Origin: Tubiluchus corallicola
Lineage: Eukaryota > Priapulida > Priapulimorpha > Priapulimorphida > Tubiluchidae
Assembly (NCBI GenBank): GCA_030141605.1
Contig: JAQGDQ010000017.1
Coordinates: 562,001 to 626,000, forward strand
Length of the DNA stretch: 64,000 nt
Direction: 5' to 3'
How positions within the stretch are numbered: the stretch's first letter is position 1; each line of letters begins with the position of its first letter. The translations under genes were made by a program, and so were the position numbers. This document shows positions 38,369 to 51,800 of the stretch, in pieces. The notes under the pieces are model-generated. The model had not been told where the DNA came from, ran no database searches, and saw nothing but the letters and a program-made list of their open reading frames with translations.

Positions 38369-41300
38369 ATGAATTCTGCTGTAATTTTTCTAGTCACTTC
38401 CATATTTCTGTATCGTTACGTTGCTGCGCCGGGACCGAAATCTAAGTGGAGTCCGAGTTTCCCTGACTATATGCCACCCTTTGAAATTAATGTTGAAAAA
38501 TGTAGGTCACTTCTAAATTAATAGATTTACTCTCTAGCAAGCTTCTCACTTTTCCTCACAACTTGTCGTTTGGAGTTGGTTGTAGGTTGTAATCAGATTG
38601 GTGAGAAAGGAATCTTAATTCTCCACGAAAAGAAATAACAAGTGTCCAAGTAATTATTGACATCTTTCTGAAACAGCTTTTGAATTCTCAAGCATAGCTA
38701 GTATTTATAATCAATAAGCAAGTTTTTGGGATAGTTGTTGCAGAACTTTGTATACTGTAACATATTTTGGTTGTTATTAAAGCTTTAAAGATTTTACATT
38801 TTCATATAATATGAAAGAATTTTATGAAACAAAGATGTTTCTGCTTTGTTTCTGCATGGAAAGCAAAACAAACAATAATTGTATAATTATGTAACAGTTC
38901 TACATGTTTAAATACAAATTGTTGTAGATGCATTACGAATCATGCGTTACTTATTTTTAGTCTAATGAATTTAAGTGGTTATGTTTGCGTCCTTGCGCAG
39001 TCAAAAACCTTTCAGTGTTCTTACGAAGTTAAATGTGCACTTAACAATGTATCAAAAAAGCTTTTTAAACTGAATCGTCGCTAAACAGGGACTCATTTTA
39101 AACAAGGACCGTATTACTGCATTAAGTGTGACTTGTGCATCATTGCTGTTTTAGGGAGAGAAGAATATCGAGACAAACCATGGTGGGATTGTCGCCCAAC
39201 TGAGTTCACACAGTTATTCGAGGCCTGGAAGTTCAAGAAAGGTAACTTATAATAAATTAATGTAATATCTGAGGCCAGACACATCTTCAGATACATCTGG
39301 TGACAACTCTGTTTTTTTTAATTAGGCTGTATTAAATAGTTATTATTGTAATGACAGAAACATTTTCAACATAAGTTAATACCACTGAAGTACTTTATTG
39401 TAACAAATATCAGCACAGAAATGTTCTATTTAAGTAGATTAATTTGACTGTTTACTGCAGCAGTAATTAAACAGACAGGTGACTGACAGGTAACTGACTG
39501 AAAGCTGGTTGAAACTAAAAGGTTTACATTGCTGCCACAGATGGCGCAACATACATGAATTTATAAGCAGATTAACAAAAAGCATGCAGCTAAGTCTGCT
39601 ACAGTCATAGTACTTCAAGTAATAGATTAGATTAGATTTTATTCATCTCATTTAAAATTATACGCGTATAATAATATACAATGTTTCTTTAAGATGATAA
39701 AGACCACATTGAGACTGGGTGCTGTAAGACCTATCAGCCACCCCTATTTGTCCATCATTAATATTTATTTAGTCAATCAAGTGACACTTAGTACCCTGTT
39801 GCGAGACATGTTTAATAAATATAAGTATTGTAAATTTATAATAAAAATTATGTTAGTAACTAAAAAAAGGCATACTTGTTATCAATATCTAAATTACTTA
39901 AAACCTTTTGTCAGTGTATGCAAAATAATCGATAAACTAAAATGAAAATACATTACACAATTATAACAGACATAGCGCAGTAGCACAAGACTTTAAAACT
40001 TGATAAACAGACAAATCAAACAGGTCAAAAAATCAATCACAGTTTCACAACATTGACAACATTTACAACAATTGCATAATGATTTGCAACAATTACTTAA
40101 TGATTATACACCTAGTCATATATTTATTATTGCATACAACATTGCTATTTTTAAGGGTATTGTCGTAACAGTGGTAATGATAACATATTAAAATAAGAAT
40201 GTTGTAAGTTATAGTACTGCATTATATCTAATCGCTATTATGCATTAGAAGTTTGCATATTATGATGCAATAAACTCTGTAATATAGTAAGGGCTTGTTA
40301 GTATTAAGTTATTAACCCAATTTATTCTGTAGCAGAAATATAACAAAATAATCGGACATTTTTGACTGGCAAGAGTATCAACTCAAATCGAGGACCTTAA
40401 TTAAAATAGGTTTCTGCACAGACGTACAAGCTCTATATAGACACACAGCAGCTTTCATTGTAAGACATCTCATTTAATAATACACGCACGCACACACGCA
40501 CACACATACACACACACACACATTTATTCCAAGCTATTCCTTGTTTATTCCTATTATTTTTGTTTTTGCTGATTTTCTAGGCGATTCAGTAAAACTGGAT
40601 GAGGGTTTGACGATACTCACAAGGAAAATGAGACCTTATCGTGAGAGATTTTTCACATTAGGAGCGCCTTTTTATGGGGAGACTAAATTTAATCCGCCAC
40701 AAGCTAAAGATCTTTTTAAGATCACTGACAAAGTGTTTCTTGTCCTTCAGCAGGATCTATTAGAATGGGTAAGTAATTTTTGATCCTGACGCAAGTGTGG
40801 GAAGTGGAAACCCTAACGCTTGGTCAAGTTGTTGTTGATTGTTGCTGTTGCTATCAAAATTCCTAATTCTTTAAATTTTGTTTGTGTATAAAATAAGTTT
40901 TTTGCTTTATTGTTTGCAAGAGTGTTGTTTAATTAGTTCCAGTTTTTACCAGAGCTAATCTGTATGGAAAATAAACGTCTTTCTTCTTTGTCGTGTGTTA
41001 GGGAAATTATAGTTCTTTTTTTTGTGTAATACCATTTAATTGTACATCTTACAAGTCTTAAACACTTGAGCACCTAAACATGTCTCGAACTTCAAAACGA
41101 CACTGCACTATGTCATAAACTTGTGAAACTTCTCATTATGTATTGTTTGCTCTTAGGGTGTGGGAGCTTTTAAGCTATTTGAGTGAAGGTTTTTTGTACC
41201 TAAAGAAAGTTGACAAAAAGCATATTATTAATATTTCATGGATCTTCACTGCGGAGGTAAATAAAAGCAAAGAACGAATGATTAAAACATCACAATGCAA

Positions 41301-44300
41301 TTACTTATTTACAACATGTTGAAGTGCAATGATAAATATGTTAGATGCCATGCTGAGTTACAGTCATAAATGTTAGTAATAATTTCTCGATTTATCAGTG
41401 CACATTTTCGTACTATGTAAGTACTCTCTATAACATGTTAGCAATTGTTATAACATGGAAAAAACCTGTTCCAACCATTTCAAGTGCCAGACAATTTTTT
41501 CCCAGGGTCTACTTTCTGCCTACACTCTTATACACTACCATATGCATTCAGATAATTACGTAGTTAATGAGGCGATGACAGTAGTAATTCATTTGGCTTT
41601 AAAGTTATTCATTACAAGTAAGCTACAGAAGTTTACATTCCTTTCACCCAATTTACACGAAAATGTGTAAAGAACTACTGCACTAGCAGGCTGTGCTATT
41701 TTCACTACCTTCTTCAGGGAATTAAAGAATTTCATGAGACTAACTCAAATGGCAGCTCAGGCATGTTGCATTGAGAAAGTTTGTCACAGCTCACGAGTAG
41801 TAAGGAACGACTGCATCTTGCTGAAAATCTACATTGTTAATACTGAGATAATAGTGTGGTCCATGTGATGCTGTGAATTTCCGGTGAACTTCAGTTGTTG
41901 TTCGAAAGGCCTCATGCCAGGCTGATTTTGTACCTCATTTCTAACATTACTGTCATTGTCATAGCAATGTGGTTCCGGGCAAAAAAAATTATCAAAGGCC
42001 CCATTTGTTTCATGCAAGAGCTTGCTGAGATTGCAGAAAATTTTAAAGAGAAAATGTGAAATCAAAGTGTATAGTGATATTTTTAGACACCCTATGTATA
42101 CTTAAAGCAAAAGAAAACCCTCCACTTACATAAATCTTAAAGAATTTGTTTTGCAGTTTTATACAGCTTACGTGCTACCCTTTTGCATGCAGGGCCTGTA
42201 TCGGCCGCAACGTTGTATAAAACTTGTAAATTTAAACTCCCGAGATGACCGTTAAGCACAGCCATTTTGGTGGCAGGTTATTTAAAACAAGGTTAGATAA
42301 CACTAAGTAAAGTTTGAAAAAATAATCAGAGCATTCGTAGAATACATGTTGCAAACTAAGTAAAATTTAAAATTACTGTATCTTATCAATAAGATTACAA
42401 ATACGTTTTTGGCTAGAGAATGGCGCACTCTGGAGGGTGAGTCAGCGACATTTTACCAATTGGCGCAAACATTTTAATTAAATTTTTAGTTGCATAAGTC
42501 TTTGCAGTAGGTAAGCGAAATGCTAAGAAATGTAGATTTGCATGGAAAGTTTTTTGGGACATAAATTTAACATTGCCTTTTTTCTCCTGATTTGTCTCCT
42601 GATGACATCATGTAATATCAGCATCAGAACAGAACAGATCAAACAAAAAAATTTTTAATTCGAGAACGACGCATTGCTGTAAAATTGTTGTAAAATAGTA
42701 TGATTTTTTAAGGCAATTTTCTGAAGCCTACTTTTCTTGATCTTTAAGTTAGTACTACTGTATTTTGTTTCATTATGTTATTTGGAAAAATCTAAACTTT
42801 AGCTGATTTCAGGTTGAAACTTACAATTACACATTCAACAAGATCGAGTTTGAGATGAGGTGTGTTGAAAGTATATTCTTTATGCTCAGAGCACCGAATA
42901 TGTTGTACGATTGGGTATTACCTTACGTATATTTTTACTTATTTCACACTTCTTCATTACATGGCATTTGTTTTAAGTGACTTCCTGACAAGTGTCACTT
43001 AAACAAATTAAGTTAGAAGTCAACATAAACCTTTATAGTGATTTAGTTAGAATTTCATGCAATATTTGGACTTTCTTTTTTAATTACTCTGTTAGAAGAT
43101 AAAATAAATTTAAAATTTTACGATAATAAGTTTATTGATGAATACAGTACAGTGCAATACAGTACAAAGTAATAAAACACGGTATACAAAGACAATAAAC
43201 CTAAACGTTTGGGTTTAGCAATAAAAATTCAAAGTAACAATCAAAATTTTATATTCGCTTCTTAAGCCTTCTATTGTTATTGTCATTAATGTACAAAGGT
43301 GTTAGCCTGTTTTTTGCATTTGAAAAAAAGTGAAAGTATAACACTGATAACAATATTTATAGCTGTATCTGTGCTTGCAAACGAAAACCGTCCACAAGTC
43401 GGCATAAGTCCATAAGTTGGCATAGTTAAAACTACGTTATGATGCTTCAAAGTAGAATGCACCAAAATTTTAATCTAATGTTAATTTTTTGTTTTTTATA
43501 AAAAGAAATGCTAAATATATCGGACTATTATATTCTAGCATTAAATTATCAAGAAAATGTCCAAAAATACTAAAAATTTAATTTTACATCTTGTGCCCAT
43601 TCTCTGTCTAGAAACTAGTACTACAATTGTAAAAACGTGTATTTTCAAACTCTGATAGTAGCTCGTGGCAGCAGTCATTTTGCTTCAGGTTTTTTCTGTT
43701 GACAAACCCAAATCTTCGTCAGGAAGAGCCATCTAGTGGATTTAAACATAACTTCAGTGTGCTCTTGCAATTGCACGAAACTTGTATTTGCAAACTCCGA
43801 TAGTAGCTCATGACAGCATATTAGCAACCACACTTGTGCTATTGCTAAATGTTTTGTAAAGATGCGACAAAAAAGCAATGGCTGACTTTAATAGCGATTT
43901 TCTCGAGGTTATATTTTTCAATGCACAGCCTCAACTTCCAAGTGGATTATTTCAGCTTAGAAATAACATAGAGCGATGAGCTTGGTATCAAAATTATACT
44001 CATGAAATAGAGATTCGGGGCAATTGAATAACTAGAAAAAGTTGATTACCGACTTATGGACGATTTTGCACTGGAAGCACACATATGGTTCTGTCTGAAT
44101 ATTATATAGATTAGTTAGGTAAAGTTTACAATTCCCCACACAAAAGAAATTAGTTCATGACGCACACATTAGAATTAGGATTGGGGTTAGGTTTAGTTTA
44201 TTGTGTAAGCTTTTTTACTGTAAAACTTGTTTCCTTGTTTTATCACTTCATTTTTAGCGATATTAAATTTGAAGAAGTGCCATTTTTCGTTGCACAAGAT

Positions 44301-47300
44301 GAATGACATTATGAGTACAATACCATCACGAGGTCACCAAAGATAGGTAAACGAACATCTGTAACCAAAGGCACTCTCTGTACCTCGTATGTCATTCTCG
44401 CTCTTTCGTGCCAAAGAGGAACATGGCAATCTTTACGGTAATGCACGCGTTTGAAGTTCGCCAGGAAAAAGTACCGTATTTTCCCGTGTATAAGAGACCC
44501 TTTTTTGCTCAGAATTTTCACTTTAAAAATAGGGGGTCTCTTATACATGGGAGTAAGTCTTTTCAATAAGATGCATAAATTGTGACACTAATGATTTTAA
44601 AGAAATAAGTGCTCTACAACTGTTTTGCGTGTCGCGTTCGACTATGAAGCGGTTGTAAGCAATACAAGCATCGTGACACAGGCATTATCTCCTCGTTTCC
44701 TCTTTTCCTGTTACAGGTTTGCAGGTACGCACTTTAATATATACCAGTACTCTTTTTCTACAACACATTAACTGGTTTTATTTTGTTTTCAGTACCGCAC
44801 TGAGTTGAAAAAAGTTGTACTCTACCCTCTAAAAATGTCCGTCTGAAAAAACTTTTTTCCAGAATTTTTGCCTAAAAATTGAAGGGGTCTCTTATGCACA
44901 AGGGTCTCTTATACACGGGAAAATACGGTAAGTTATTTAATTTATAATTTTCTTTTGTTTAATAATAACTAAGAATTCTCTGAGTAATCATAACAATGTG
45001 TTAAAGAAACTTCAATGTCTGTAGGGATTATGTAGGCCTTTAATTAACAGTTTTATCTGTTGTTTTTTGTAAGGTTTCTTGCCCGCAAGATATAGTCACC
45101 ACAGTTGATTATTTAGTAAATACTAAAAGAAACGTTTATTAAATGAACATCAGATTAGATAAGAATTCAGTTCCTGTAGTAATCTCAGTAATGTTAGTAA
45201 TTGAAAACATTAACATGTTAACCATAGATTAGAGTGCCGTTAAACGTTATTTCTTTAGAGCTATTATTTTGTTTAGATAATTGTGCCAAAGCCTGTCGTG
45301 ATAAAACTAGACTTCAATCATTCTCGTCCGTCATTTGTTAAGGGGCGAAGTCATCACTTGAAAATAAGTGAGGTGAGGTTTCATGATTTTTCCATCTTAG
45401 AGGAGAGAACTAGTCACTCAGCATGTTGGGTTTATTTTTCTGTTGTTGTTTAAAGTTAGAAAAATATAACAAACAAATTTGAAAAGAATTGACTATAAAA
45501 CATAAATCTAATAATTATGTGGTATCTGGATTTATATATTGTATGTATATTACATATATAAAATCCAAAAACCACTGAAATTAATTATTAGATTTATGCT
45601 TTATAGTCAGTTCTTTTATATATATATACAGCTCCAACGACGGTACCATTTTTGCGGTCTATATATCAGACGAAATTGTCTCGATGTAGTGTCATTTCAT
45701 TGATGGTTTATTTTTTGAATTGGGCCCATCAGGAAGAACGAGGGGGGGCAAAAAACCTTCAAAACCTCGCCTTTTTTCGCCCGTTTTTTGCAAAACTTAT
45801 ACCTCCTATTTCTGGAGAACGGGAACGGGAACGGTGACAGGGTCGATGCTTATAATGGTTAGACAGCCCGTTCGAGGAGTGGGTGTTATAGTCATATTTG
45901 GATTTTGCGAGAGGACCATGGATCCCGTAAAACGGGAGTTTTTCCCAGTCCAACTCCAAATTTTTTGAACATTTTGGCCAAACAGCCTGTAGAAAATACG
46001 TTCTAGCGGTGTCTGGTGGAACTCTCAGAAGAAGATATATAGCTCATTAGAAAGAGTAGAAACAGGGCTACACAATGGTGTGGGTTACACGTTAGGATGC
46101 CTCCGCCAAGGGGAGTGGCGACGAGTTGATTAGATGTTTTGTTTTTGGCAATTCTCGCTTGCTGAAGCTTCCTGAAATTTGCTGAAGCTAAAGTGACATT
46201 TGCATTCTTCTGACGTCATTCCATTGTATTCTGCCTATAACTTCATTTCAGTAAAAGTTGCTGCTGGCTCTGCGTTAGGCAATTAATAAACAAACGCTAG
46301 TAGGATGTTCGCGCATTATTGATTATAAGTGCATTTATATGCAAAATGTTTTGTGGGGCATTTGCTAGTTTAAAATATACTACCTATAGAAATAGAAATT
46401 TGCAGGCGCAGTGGTTGTCACCATTCACCTGAAAATCATGAACTGGGAGACTTCGTAAATAGATGTGGCTATTTACATTTTTTTAAATAATTTACATCTC
46501 TTAACAATTGAGCAAAGTATTATATATCATTCATTGTTCATAAGTTATTGGATATAAGTTAAATTGCATTTTCTGCCATTTTTTATGTTTGCTCATATGC
46601 TAGCTTTATAGTTTCCGGAAAGTCACTGTTGTTATAACTATTAAGATTAGTATGTACAGTCTACTGCTTTTTTACGTCTTGTTGAATTATAAGAACATGC
46701 ATTGAACTATTCAATTGACTAGGATTTATTAAACAAGTTTCTTGAAGTTCGTGAAGAAGTCTATGGTTCTTTGATAAAGCTGGAATTTCTTTAATCTGTT
46801 TGATTGACAATAAAAATGCCAAAATCTTTAGCTCTAATGTTAAAGAAAAGCTAGATGGTTTTTCATATTCTGTCCCATTCCAAAGTACAGCTAAAATTTT
46901 ACTTTTTAACACCTATAACAATGCCAAAGTTTTTCTGATAATTAAATAACCTGTTAAAAATTTAAATAACATCTGGTGAGTGCATTTAGTGATGACGTCA
47001 CAGCTAAACATGATATTCAACAGCAAAACATTGCACATGTTTGCAAAAACGGAAATTGAAGTACAGTGCTACTGTACAGAATTCCGTGTAATATACAAAA
47101 ACTCAGCAAATTTTATGTTTAAAAATTTAAATTCTAAGTTCACTGCTGTGCTAATGCTTGAGCTCTCGAATGTGAGCGCACTACATCACAACAAACTGAC
47201 AAGTACAGTGGCTGTTTGTTTGCGAAACACGTTTCTTTGAGGCAGGTGCTGTGCACATCTATCTAGCAAATGACGAAATGCATGTAACTTGGCGTGAATG

Positions 47301-48843
47301 CGCCATCATTTCTTTCATGCGAGTCTCAGTTAAGAAAAATAATAATGTCTTCCTTTAATATTTTATGCATTAGGTTATTTTACTATGCTTTAAAATTTGG
47401 TTCTGTTGCCCTTTACACTCAAAAAATCATTGCTTATTTTTCAAGTACCAGTACAAATTTTATTAAATTAAATTTAATTTGACTTGATTTAACTAAGGAA
47501 AAATGTAGGTTCTATTGCAGACATTTAATGTACTACCTGTCATCACCTTTGTGATTTTAGGATAAGGCTAAACTCTCAAAATCTAATTCTAAGAGATTGA
47601 GAGGGGCTGTACTTGGAGAAGAGTATGAGAATCTGGAATTTTCTGCAGCCATCTACCATGCCTGGCTGGATCAATCCACGAAAAATTGGACATCAGGACA
47701 TGTTCAAGATGTTCATGGTAAAAAGTGGGTAAGGGTTTTTGTAATAATAAGTCACCAATAATTATTGATTTTATTTGCTCGCGTGTATGTGGTTTGAAAG
47801 TTTATAATTGCTGAAATATCCATTTAGGTTACACCTCTTAGTTAGCACCGATGAGACACTCATAATGTACATTGCATGTGTTGTGAAGCATCACAAGAGG
47901 GATCCGCTACATTTATTCATTTTTTACGTGACTTGAAGATTTCCGGTTTTGCTTGTTTAGGCTCGCTTTCGTGTAACAGATAAAAACTGCTGTTTATAAA
48001 GTCCAGCTTACAGTGCTGTTCTGTCTACTCAACAAAACACCCATTAACATTTCCCAACATGGTTTTTGACTCATGTAGCAGTATTAAAGTTACATAATAG
48101 TAAGTAAGTCCTCACCTAACGACTTCCCATTTTAACGACATTTGACACCTTTTCTTCATTGAAAGATACACGTTTCATTTTACCATATTTCAAATTTTTT
48201 CAGCAAATTTTTTACCATATTTCAAATTTTTTCAACAAATTTTTTACCATATTTGAAACATTAGAACTGTACTTACTGCATTATTCTGTTCTAAAAATGC
48301 GCAAGTAATGTAAAACAGTACACTTATTATATGTTTTTGCTTCCCGGCTAGCCGTTTGAGCATCTCTTTGCGATGTATTTGCTTCCAGGCACCTGAGTTC
48401 AAAATTTATGTGAAACAGTTTTGCCCATAACCTGTTCTTTTTGCAACCAGACTGAGTATCTAGATGAAATTGTTTCAAGGTCGCCACAGTGCTTGGGTTG
48501 TACTATGCAATGTTTAACCACTAAGTGTGTATGGCATAACATTTACAAAAACGAAACAGCTAGCTCTAGGTATTGGTATGAAAGATCGGGAGTTTCAAGC
48601 AAGCAAAAGAAATTAATCAGTAGAAATATGAAATAAAACGTTTAAATTATATGTTTAAAGCAGTCTTGATTTCTGCTCCTGGAACGTATTTCAACTTTTT
48701 TACATTTCTGTGAAAGTCTTGGTTTCGTTTAATGCTGTTTCACTTAATATCATGTTTTGCTGGAACACATTAGCATCGTTAAACGAAGACTTACTGTGCC
48801 AAGCTTTTAGCAACACTGTCCATGGAGACCTTTGTATGCTGAC

Positions 48844-48899
<56 letters not shown>

Positions 48900-51800
48900 G
48901 TTTATTACATAGTCCAGGGATAACACCTTAAGTAACTCAATATTTATTTCCAAGATTTTCTGGATTATTATTACCTGCATGTTACTTCAATAAACCCCCT
49001 TTCTTGATGGAAGAACCAGCGGTACCATTTTTCAAGTCTGTGGTATGACTCGGTCGGGAGTTAAACTTTTGACCTTCTTGGTTGGAAGACAACATGTTAA
49101 CATTGAGCTACAGCACCCGGTATATCCCCAAACTATTTGCAAATGACTCACCTGATCGTAATCACCCTGTTGTAAAGTGATGCTAATACTCAACTTTAAG
49201 TAAACTGGACTTGAGCAGTACAGAAGCGTTTCACCGTCTTTTCATATCAACTGCCCTTTATAGGTAAAAAAACTGATGTAATTACAGGGCGTCATGGTCA
49301 CTGTACTTTTTGTACATTGCAATTCCATTTTGATTTCTTGTACATTAAGGAAGTGCGAGGCAGGCCATAGTTAACACATTTTGGAAATGTTGGTACCTTG
49401 TTATTGTTTTTAGTGTTGCTGGTCTTCTGTTTCGTATTACGGATACTGATAACGTTTGTTTGTCTTTAGTGGGCGATACCAATTCATCCAGAGATTAAGG
49501 CTACTGACCTATGTAGGTACAACGTTAACTTAACGTATCACTTTCCTGTTGGTGAGTATTACTGAAAGCATACGGTACATAAGTGGATATAGTGCATAAA
49601 TCTGCAGCTGTCAGTCGGTACAGTTGTATTGTACTGAGCTTTGTCACAGCTTTGTTCTGTGTACACGCAGTTTCTGTAGGTCAAAGGTTAAGTGTACCAT
49701 AGCAATGCATCTTAATTTCAGCCTTCACGTGATGTGAATACAGCAAAGCCGCCTGCCACGTCAGTTCAGTAGCCACAGTTGTTTTACCTGAACTTAATTA
49801 TGCATTAGTTTGCATAATTAGGTATGGTGCTAGCTAGCTGTTAAAACTGTTGCTATTACAATAGCATGGCATTGTCAAGTGTGCACAAATGCCTTGTCTG
49901 GGTACACTTAACCTTTGACTTTTTCACGATCATCATCAATCGCTGGAACTGTGAAAAGGCTTTTTGTCTTCAGTCTTACATTTGCAAGCTGTTACAATAG
50001 GTCTTTCAAGTGAAAAACTTGCATAGTGGATGTGCTGAAGGTGTCAGGCAATAGCGTATTGTTTTCCGTGTTCTGGATATTTCAGTTTTCTGCAAATTGA
50101 TTATGCTATGTTTTGCTAAACTAGCATACTTTTGCTATGAGACTGCAAAGCTCTAGCTTTAGAGGCGAAACTTCGTGTAACTTGCATATGTGTAATTCTA
50201 ATGCGGTTACACATCACAGGAAATGGTTAGAAAGAAACTGCTGTTAAGTTTCCCAGTTCCACAGTTAAGTTGGGTAAATCCGGCACTGTATCAAAGCATT
50301 TGGAAAGGACTTCAGACCTTCATTCTTTTTTTGGTACTGAACGGAAAGAAGTTACTGGGGGTTACCGTGCAGAATATGATAATGTTGAATGTGCAACATC
50401 ACAATTAACAAAACTCTAAATTGAATTGAATTGAATTGATGTACTTCTTTTAAACGGAAACCGGATGATTGTGTAAACATTCACAATAAGAATGTTCTAG
50501 AATAAAGAATGCTCTAAAATATTGAAAACTACAATAGCTTTTTTAAATCAAAGCTTAGGTTAAATAATAATTACTTCGGATACTCAAATTTCGTTAAATT
50601 TTCAAAGCTACGGCTCAGTGAATCTACTAAGATTGGCAGCGGCGTCTTTCTGTCTCATTCACGTGGCCGACAAATAGAAGGCGGCACCGTGATAAGCATG
50701 ATCATGAACTGCAGTATTAGTTTCTGACGTAATATGGATATAGAGCCCATTTTTCGTGACATCATGCATTTAAACAGTACTGTAACACTCATGCAAGGGA
50801 AAACGCCTGCCAATGCACAAACTGTGGCTAGTTTCTGACGTAAGCACTTGCTGTGTTCGATTGCCAAGCTAAGCTAAGCTAATTATTCAAATATAAGGAA
50901 CAATTATTAACTTTTATAGGCAAGAAAATGTATATTTTGGACAGTAAATTAAAATGAGTTTGAGTCTAAACAATCGTCCAGTTTTCCTTTAATGTATTGA
51001 CAGCAGAATTCAGCGGGGTTAAAGCTTAATTTAATAAACGCATGAAAGCAATCAGAGGCATATTAACCAATAGGCTAACTAGGCTATAGCCTAGGCGGCA
51101 AAGTTTGAGGAAGCCGCAGTTTAGAAAAAACTTTTAGTCTCCTTTGAAAATGTGCATGCTTTCATATTCATGTAAAGGGCACATTTTATAACACACCACA
51201 GGCAGTTATTGAACTCAGCGTCTATATAAGTGCCACATAACGAACAGTTACAAAGTATTACACAACAAGCAGTTGCGCAGCCTCCTAAAATATAAGCGCT
51301 ATTGAAATAACCACGTAGAAAGTAGGTTAATGGTGTTCCTATTACGCCACAAGTAATTGCTTGATCTGCTTGTTACATAAACAATGGTAAATTCACAATA
51401 GAGATGGGGCGGGACAAAATTATGAGCCCAGGGTGACGTAAAGTCTTGATACGCCACTGAAAGCCAGTCAGAAAAATTTTTGCACTCCACTGGGAATCGA
51501 ACTGTGGCATTCGAAAAAGGAGAAACCGAGTTATAGATCGGTTTCTTTTAGAAATGCCTCTGTCAGGATGAAGGATTACGAGCTAAATTGGGGGAACTTT
51601 TTTTCTGGGTGACCAGTATAAGAATTATGACGATAATTCGTTAGATGCCATGAAAAAGATAATTGAAATTCTCATAATATCCTAACTGCTGTCGGGAAGG
51701 TATTGTACATCAGTCACAGGATACCTAAAGTTCTTTATCATTTTGCAGCATCTCAAACAGAAGGGATGTTTCGCATACAAACTAACTCTAACCTCGGTGA

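Noticed and set aside
41155-41166. Nearer AG acceptor for exon 4 of the cadherin-like gene, just after TTGCTCTTAG
   Set aside because: It puts a stop in frame after nine codons with the exon 3 phase; the AG twelve bases... (at 41165-41166) keeps the frame open. An indel in the assembly is an alternative explanation.
51703-51748. Extension of the 51.7-52.4 kb open frame upstream as coding
   Set aside because: The pyrimidine-rich acceptor ending TTTTGCAG at 51748 fits the incoming phase from exon 7; the earlier AG at 51719 does not.
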